Assembly (NCBI GenBank): GCA_032622095.1
Contig: CP136066.1
Location: 97,487,319-97,551,318 of the forward strand
DNA length: 64,000 nt
Origin: Siphonodentalium dalli
Taxonomy: Eukaryota > Mollusca > Scaphopoda > Gadilida > Siphonodentaliidae
Direction of reading: 5' to 3'
The notes under the pieces are model-generated. The model saw only the letters and a list, made by a program, of their open reading frames with translations, was not told the origin of the DNA and did no database searches. Made by a program: the position numbers and the translations under genes. Positions within the stretch are counted from its first letter, which is position 1. Each line of letters opens with the position of its first letter. Shown in pieces: positions 58,101 through 64,000 of the stretch.

Positions 58101-60330
58101 AGCAGCCATCTTGGATTTCAAAATTTAATCCATTAGCACGGGCCACAGGTCGTACTGTTCGTCTGATCATCATGAAATTTGTCATGGATGTTAATATTGA
58201 CATGTAGATGGGAACGAGTAATTTTGGGTGTCATTTGGCCAAAAACATGGCCGCCAGCAGCCATCTTGGATTTTACTCTTTGTATGACTAAATTCTTTAG
58301 CACGGGCTACAGGTCGTACCTTTAGTCTGATCATCATAAAATTTGTCATGGTTCTTAACAATGACATGTAGATGGGAACGAGTAATTTTGGGGTCAATCG
58401 GCCAAAAAACATGGTCGCCAGCAGCCATCTTGGATTTTACTCTTTGTATGACTAAATCCTTTAGCACGGGCTACACGTCGTACCTTTAGTCTGATTTCGG
58501 GGTCATTCGGACAAAAAACATGGCCGCCAGTGGCCATCTTGGATTTCAAAATTTAATCCATTAGCACGGGCCACAGGTCGTACCTTTAGTCTGATCGTCA
58601 TAAAATTTGTCATTGATGTTAACGATGACATGTAGATGGGAACGACTCATTTTGGGGTCATTCGGCTGAAAACATGGCCGCCAGCAGCCATCTTGGATTA
58701 TACTTTTCTCTTCATGTCTATAAACTAGTATTAGACATTCAACTTTCCACATTCCTAATCGCTCCATTGACTGTAATATATTAAATTATTCCCTTTCCAA
58801 GTTGAGCTACAGTGTCATTGACACTTTCATTAACATTCATGACAGATTTTATGATGATCAGACTAAAGGTACAACCTGTAGCCCGTGCTAAAGGATTTAG
58901 TCATACAAAGAGTAAAATCCAAGATGGCTGCTGGCGTCCAGGTTTTTGGCCGAATGACCCCAAAATTACTCGTTCCCATCTACATGTCAATATTATCATC
59001 CATGACAAATTTCATGATGATCACAAGAACAGTACGACCTGTGGCCCGTGCTAATGGATTAAATTTTTAAACCCAATATGGCCGCTGGCAGCCATGTTTT
59101 TTGTCCGAATGACCCCAAAATGACTCGTTCCCATCTACATTCCAATTTCAACAACCATGACAAATTTTATGATGATCAGACTAAAGGTACGACCTGTAGC
59201 CCGTGCTAAAGGATTTAGTCATACAAAGAGTAAAATCCAAGATGGCTGCTGGCGGCCATGTTTTTTGGCCGAATGACCCCAAAATGACTCGTTCCCATCT
59301 ACATGTCATTATTAACATTCATGACAAATTTGATGATGATCAGACTAAAAGTAGGACCTGTAGCCCGTGCTAAAGGATTTAGTCATACAAAGAGTAAAAT
59401 CCAAGATGGCTGCTGGCGACCATGTTTTTTAGCCGAATGACCCCAAAATTACTCGTTCCCATCTACATGTCATTGTTAATATCCATGACAAATTTTATGA
59501 TGATCAGACTAAAGGTACGACCTGCAGCCCGTGCTAAAGAATTTAGTCATACAAAGAGTAAAATCGAAGATGGCTGCTGGCGGCCATGTTTATTGGCCGA
59601 ATGACCCCAAAATTACTCGTTCCCATCTACATGTCATTATTAACATTCTTGACAAAATTTATGATGATCAGACGAACAGTACGACCTGTGGCCCGTGCTA
59701 ATGGATTAAATTTTGAAATCCAAGATGGCTGCTGGCGGCCATGTTTTTTGTCCGAATGACCCCAAAATGACTCGTTCCCATCTACATTCCAATTTCAACA
59801 GCCATGACAAATTTTATAATGATCAGATTAAAGGTACGACCTGTAGCCCGTGCTAAAGGATTTAGTCATACAAAGAGTAAAATACAAGATGGCTGCTGGC
59901 AGCCATGTTTTTTGGCCGAATGACCCCAAAATGACTTGTTCCCATCTACATGTCATTATTAACATTCTTGACAAAATTTATGATGATCAGACTAAAAGTA
60001 CGACCTGTAGCCCGTGCTAAAGAATTTAGTCATACAAAGAGTAAAATCTAAGATGGCTGCTGGCGGCCATGTTTTTGGGCCGAATGACCCCAAAATTACT
60101 CGTTCCCATCTACATGTCAATATTAACATCCATGACAAATTTCATGAAGATCAGACAAACAGTACGGCCTGTAGCCCGTGCTAATGGATTGAATTTTGAA
60201 ATCCAATATGGCCACTGGCGGCCATGTTTTTTTTCCGAATGACCCCAAAATTAATTATTCTGGTCTAAATGTTGATGTCATAATGATCCGACGAAAGGTA
60301 CGACCTGTAGCCTGCATTGTTGACGCCTTA
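55195..60330. repeat. 155/164-bp satellite, about 30 units in three blocks
   Basis: Units carry aagatggctgctggcggcca, ccgaatgaccccaaaa, cgttcccatctacatgtc and gatgatcagactaaaggtac. Plus orientation 55195-56094 and 58830-60330, minus 56200-58690. Two unit types: 164 bp (with actctttgtatgactaaat) and 155 bp (with caaaatttaatccattagc). Many short open frames here are by-products of the repeat. Confidence 0.92.
56095..58829 (-). mobile_element. Helitron-like satellite carrier (inner, inverted copy)
   Basis: On the minus strand it has the same 5' and 3' ends as the outer copy and lies inside one of the outer copy's satellite units. Removing it restores gtcattattaacattc, the unit consensus, exactly; insertion is again between A and T without duplication. 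2735 bp, about 15 units. Confidence 0.85.
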
Positions 60331-60495
60331 CGCACACACGTACACACGGACGACAAAGCCATGGCAATAGCTCAAACTTTACAAAGTAAAGTTGAGCTAA
60401 TAAGTGCAGAAGGATTCCTATTCATTGATTGGGAAATGTTAAGATATTAAGTTCAACTAATGGCCTAACTTGTTATCTGAACATTTCCCAAAAGA

Positions 60496-60757
60496 GCTGC
60501 TCCTCAATCAGGGGCGGATCTGGAAAAAAAATTCTGACCTCGAGGTACTCACCACCCCTCCCTCTACTTGCAGAAAAAAAATGTTTTTTCCTCGGCAAAA
60601 TTTGACACTTTTTAAAGCTTATTTAGGAATACTATCCAATATGTATTCCCTATTCACTCTTGGTTCCAATCCTGTTCCGCTATCTATTTTACAAGTCACT
60701 AAATATATGTGCCATATCCTACATGTACCATACCATTTACATGTAGTCTTCACCATT
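60496..60757. other. Intergenic spacer, nothing recognised
   Basis: No repeat ends or coding signal seen. Confidence 0.5.
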
Positions 60758-61500
60758 ATTATGCCCCCGACTTGAAGTCGGCGGGTATATAGTCGACGTC
60801 TCCGTCCGTCCGTACAAACATTTTGCATTATTGTTCAGCAACCACTGGGCAGATTTAGCTGATATTTGGTATGGTGATAGAGCAGCATGGGGGAACAGCT
60901 ACATGCATAGCGCGGGTTTCGTCCACATATTTTCACCAGAGTTATGGCCCTTTTTTTACTTAGAAAATTCAATTTTGTCCGTCCGTACAAACATTTTGCA
61001 TTCTTGTTCAGCAACCGCTGGGCAGATTTAGCTGATATTTGGTATGGTTATAGAGCAGCATGGGGGAACAGCTACATGCATAGCGCGGGTTTCATCCACC
61101 CATTTTTACCAGAGTTATGGCCATTTTTTTACTTAGAAAATTCAATTTTTATTTTATTTTTTTGGTTTCCAGATGATAGCGTGAGCTTTGGTGGTACGAT
61201 TGCAAATCCCGTATTTTTGTGGATCAGTTATATGAAAATACATGTCAAGTGGGAATTTGGGTATGATCTGATGATTATTGCCCGAGTTATGGCCCTTTTT
61301 TCAACTTAGAAAATTTGAATTTTCGCTTAATTGTTTTTGGGTTTCCGGATCGCTTGTTTTGTGGTTTTTATTCAACATTTCTGTACGAACTTCTTTTGGA
61401 ATGGTCATATAGACCTCCTCGGATATCCGCAGTTTCGTCCATGCTTAATCCAAATTGCTACGGTCGGGGGCAAATGCCACGCTACAGCGTACCTCTTGTT
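60758..61500 (+). mobile_element. Helentron-like repeat with two ~170-bp units
   Basis: 5' atgcccccgacttgaagtcg hairpin, CCGTCCGTCCG, then two units (60806-60970, 60975-61145) sharing cagcaacc.ctgggcagattt and gagcagcatgggggaacagc. Ends with the hairpin acgctacagcgt and acctcttgtt. Confidence 0.75.
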
Positions 61501-62017
61501 ATTGACTATTGATAAAAATAAATGGTGTGAAACAATTCTATCCCAATCTCGATTATTGTCGTTTTTCAACAACTAATACAACCAGTATTAAAAATATTTT
61601 GCAATAAATGTTTTTGAATGTTTGATACACATAATGGCTTTTCCTGTATATGTTCAGAATATTGGAACACCGCGAAAAAGACAAATTAAAAAAATATAAT
61701 GGTACTTTTTGTTAACATCATCAGTTTGCCAGAACAGCAACATAGCAATACAGCAGGACCCAACCGCATCATAGCACATTAGCAGGACCACTTGACCAGG
61801 GGTGAATCCCTCCAGATGAATAATAGGTCATTCAAGTTTATACTTTTATAACTGAGTGGGAAATCTATTTTGTCTAGAAAGGTTTAAATTGGAAACATGT
61901 TGACATATTGCGCACCATTTCCACACTTCAAATGAGACTGTCGCAATGTGGCTCCTCTTGTAAGACATGACTCACAAGTTCACCCCCCATCTCATGATCA
62001 TGGATGCAATTCTCACA
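61501..62017. other. Intergenic sequence with a GTTCAACAAA-type relic
   Basis: 61805-61890 carries gaatgaataataggtcatt-like body and a degraded gaaaggtttaaa end. Otherwise nothing recognised. Confidence 0.5.
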
Positions 62018-62427
62018 ATTTAGCCATTTCTATACTAAATATTCATTGACGAGTAGTGGTGTAGTTCCTTTAGGAAATGTTCATATAAAATGTTCAATAA
62101 TCGACCATTTGGTGTAAACAGTATTTATTTTGTATCCCAGATTTATACAACAATTTACAAGATGATGTTAATATATATACATGTAAGTATAATAAGTCTG
62201 AGAGAAGAGGATTTGACATCAGGCGCTTATATGGAGCCATCTCCTCGATCGACCATAGGCCATTTGTTGAACTTATATTAAGAATATGAATCCTTCTGCA
62301 CTTGTATTAGCTTTTCCTCTGTCTATCATCTGCTTCTATTACCTGAACATCCCTCCAAATGAATAATAGACCATTCAATGTATATTTTTATAACTGGTTT
62401 GGAGAATCCATTTAGTATAGAAAGGGT
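62018..62427. mobile_element. GTTCAACAAA-type MITE with ~145-bp internal insertion
   Basis: Left part to about 62112 (actaaatattcattgacgag ... tcgaccatttgg), right part from about 62258 (catttgttgaacttatatta ... tagtatagaaaggg). The intervening segment is not identified. Confidence 0.65.
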
Positions 62428-62692
62428 GAAGCTGCCTCGTGGGTATATAAATGCCAATCATGAAACCCAATCCCAGTAAAAGATATCCAGATATCAGCAC
62501 TACTCATTTGAGTTTTTTTCTTCAAAATCATGCAAGACCGCAGATTGCATGACATTTCAGGACTGGTGAGGTACATAATACTTACCTACTGGTTTCAAGG
62601 TATTCATGAGTTGGAAGAACTTGAGCATGTAAGCACTATGAAACAGACGCCATTAGGCAGAGGTGTTATGCACATGCAAAGATTCTTTTTAA

Positions 62693-63962
62693 TCTATACT
62701 ATATATTTTGAGACTTCGTATATATGTGTGTATGTGTGTACTTCATAGAATCCAAAACGCGTGTACAGATTGAGCTCAAACTTCCTATGTAAGTGTCAAA
62801 TCCCACCGACACGACCGTGGTCGCAGTTTAGAAACGCTCAGAGCACCCGTTCTCCAATCTCAAATCACCGCAAAGGCACGGCGTGGGTTAATCAAGTGAT
62901 TATTTAATGAGCGTTTGTTTTTGACGCATCTCTATAAAGAGCGTCTGTTTACCATTCAACGCTATTTGCATCTGCAGAGAGATATACGGAACATACATTA
63001 AATTTAAAAAACATTTGTTTCTGACCAACCATGCGAGCACGGATGGCGCGCTTTGTTTTTACAGTATATAGTTATATACCGAAATCATCCCAGATAATCA
63101 CGAATATAGCATCAGATTTCTCCCCAGATATACCGTTATAAAAGGCTACTGGAATCTGCCAATCTACGGGAAATTCCAGGGAATGCCGATTGAGCTCAAA
63201 CTTGCTACCCACGGGAAGTGTCATATATATGAGTGTGTCCTTTATAGACTCGAACCGATTGAGCTCAAACTTGCTAAATAAGAAAATAGCACCCCAAGCC
63301 GTAAATATCAACAACAACGATATTGCTACCTACGGGGAGCAACGTTATTAGCATCTGCAGAATTATGCAGAGAGAAAATGCTTTCCTATTTTTAGAACGC
63401 AACACATGTTTACGTCGCGTTGGTGATTGAGGTTCACAACGGGGTTAATTGACTGTCCGCTCTTTGCGACGATGAGGTTCACGGCGGGGACTATTGACCA
63501 ACACTCACAATTTCGTCTTTTGCATCAGATACCAACACCTCGACCGATCGGGACGAAACTTGGTACGTGAGTGTAGTTTGACCAGGTGGTCGTCGCTGTC
63601 GTATTGGCGAGCCCGTGCGACGCCCGTATGTGAATGTATCTTGCGCCGGGTACAAATTTTATCGGGTCGCCGAGCCCGTGCGACGCCCGTGCAGCGCATG
63701 CGCAGACGAGATCTCGGAAACGGGTGGAGCTATCGACTTGAAATTTGCTATGTGAATGTATCTTGCGCCGGGTACAAATTTTATCGGGTCGCCGAGTCCG
63801 TGCGACGCCAGCTTCGCGCATGCGCAGACCAGATCTCGGAAACGGGTGGAGCTACCGGGTACAAATTTTTCTTATTGAAACGCGTGGAGCTAAAAATTAA
63901 AAAAAAATATTTAAAAAATGTCATGTTTCGGACAAGCCGCCGGTGGCGGGCTAACCTGCTAG
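62693..63962 (+). mobile_element. Candidate Helitron with canonical 3' end
   Basis: 3' end: stem gccgcc-ggt-ggcggg (63936-63950), then ctaacctgCTAG followed by T. A TC start at 62693 (tctatactatatat) after A would give TC...CTAG between A and T, but this 5' border is only a guess. Interior has inverse/direct attgagctcaaacttcctat-type motifs and a ~125-bp tandem repeat near the 3' end. Confidence 0.6.
63590..63890 (+). repeat. ~125-bp tandem repeat, about 2.5 units
   Basis: tgtatcttgcgccgggtaca, gtcgccgag.ccgtgcgacg and gagatctcggaaacgggtgg recur at ~120-130 bp spacing. The 165-codon frame across it (63494-63991) is explained by the repeat and is not taken as a gene. Confidence 0.8.
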
Positions 63963-64000
63963 TTTATGAATACACTGAGAAAAGTAGGTAATTATCTTAC

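Larger units (their letters stand above)
55079..60400 (+). mobile_element. Helitron-like satellite carrier (outer copy)
   Basis: Own sequence 55079-56094 plus 58830-60400, 2587 bp. 5' end TGAAAGTGTCAATGACACTG; 3' end has the hairpin ACTTTAC-AAA-GTAAAGT, then TGAG and CTAA. It sits between A and T with no duplication. tagctcaactt near the 5' end is inverse to aagttgagcta at the 3' end. A CTRR end, a 3' hairpin and A|T insertion are Helitron features; the 5' TG is not the usual TC. No Rep/helicase frame. Confidence 0.8.
54960..60495. mobile_element. GTTCAACAAA-type MITE (inverse), split by the Helitron-like element
   Basis: Host parts 54960-55078 (ccctttctttgctaaatgga ... gacgaaaagataata) and 60401-60495 (taagtgcagaaggattccta ... 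ctgaacatttccc). Other copies read agataatacaaatgcag across the same point (31950-31966). Confidence 0.8.

Noticed and set aside
55195-60330. Recurrent peptide-like frames in the satellite
   Set aside because: The same peptides recur at the satellite period on both strands and are broken at unit-type changes; they are by-products of tandem repetition.
55195-60330. Regular repeats as a CRISPR array
   Set aside because: Units are contiguous 155-164 bp without unique spacers, and the DNA is animal-type with spliced genes.
63494-63991. 165-codon frame near the right edge
   Set aside because: It runs over the 125-bp tandem repeat inside a candidate Helitron; the Arg-rich repeats follow from the DNA repeat and the minus strand is open too.
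1-64000. Many 60-120 codon open frames on both strands
   Set aside because: Apart from those over SAMD4 exons, they lack conserved motifs, splice borders or codon structure, and most lie on repeat units or inverted arms.

Overview
The window is eukaryotic genomic DNA. It holds one recognisable protein-coding gene and a dense, nested set of small DNA transposons. The gene is a Smaug/SAMD4 orthologue on the + strand. I can place 11 coding exons between 11052 and 35301, and all splice phases agree: 1875 in-frame bases after a 2-base split codon, giving 624 codons plus a stop. The exon with the usual SAMD4 N terminus is not in the window, so the gene is 5'-truncated and positions 1-11051 are probably its first intron. 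The protein architecture and the repeat types (elements opening in a hairpin around ATACCCCCGCAAC, followed by CCGTCCG runs and ending ACCTCTTGTT) suggest a lophotrochozoan, most likely a bivalve mollusc. That taxonomic call is inference.

Layout: 1-11051 is upstream intron filled with a foldback element, a Harbinger-like element, a TA-flanked element carrying a Helentron-like repeat, and three hAT elements with perfect 8-bp target duplications. 11052-35301 is the gene. Its introns hold TTAA-flanked (piggyBac-like) MITEs, Harbinger-like MITEs, TA-flanked palindromic MITEs, hAT MITEs and Helentron-like repeats, several nested in one another. 35302-37207 is the 3' side, with a probable 3'UTR intron. 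37208-55078 is intergenic or distal and consists of the same MITE families and unique AT-rich DNA. 55079-60400 is a Helitron-like element full of 155/164-bp satellite units, with a second, inverted copy of itself inserted inside. 60401-64000 holds the rest of the interrupted host MITE, a Helentron-like repeat and a candidate Helitron 3' end.

The gene encodes a post-transcriptional repressor: the SAM domain binds hairpin elements in target mRNAs. Nothing else in the window looks like a functioning gene. The transposons look non-autonomous, since no transposase, Rep/helicase or intact reverse transcriptase reading frame is visible; only one short LINE-like relic is suspected.

The most interesting signals are these. 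(1) A Helitron-like satellite carrier inserted into itself, both insertions falling exactly between A and T with no duplication. (2) An imperfect ~66-bp hairpin module, about 26 copies, carried by MITEs with unrelated termini. (3) Several insertions dated and proven by empty sites inside the window. (4) A 48-bp in-frame triplication that covers the penultimate SAMD4 exon's splice donor and would give a repeat-containing alternative C terminus if the intron is retained.
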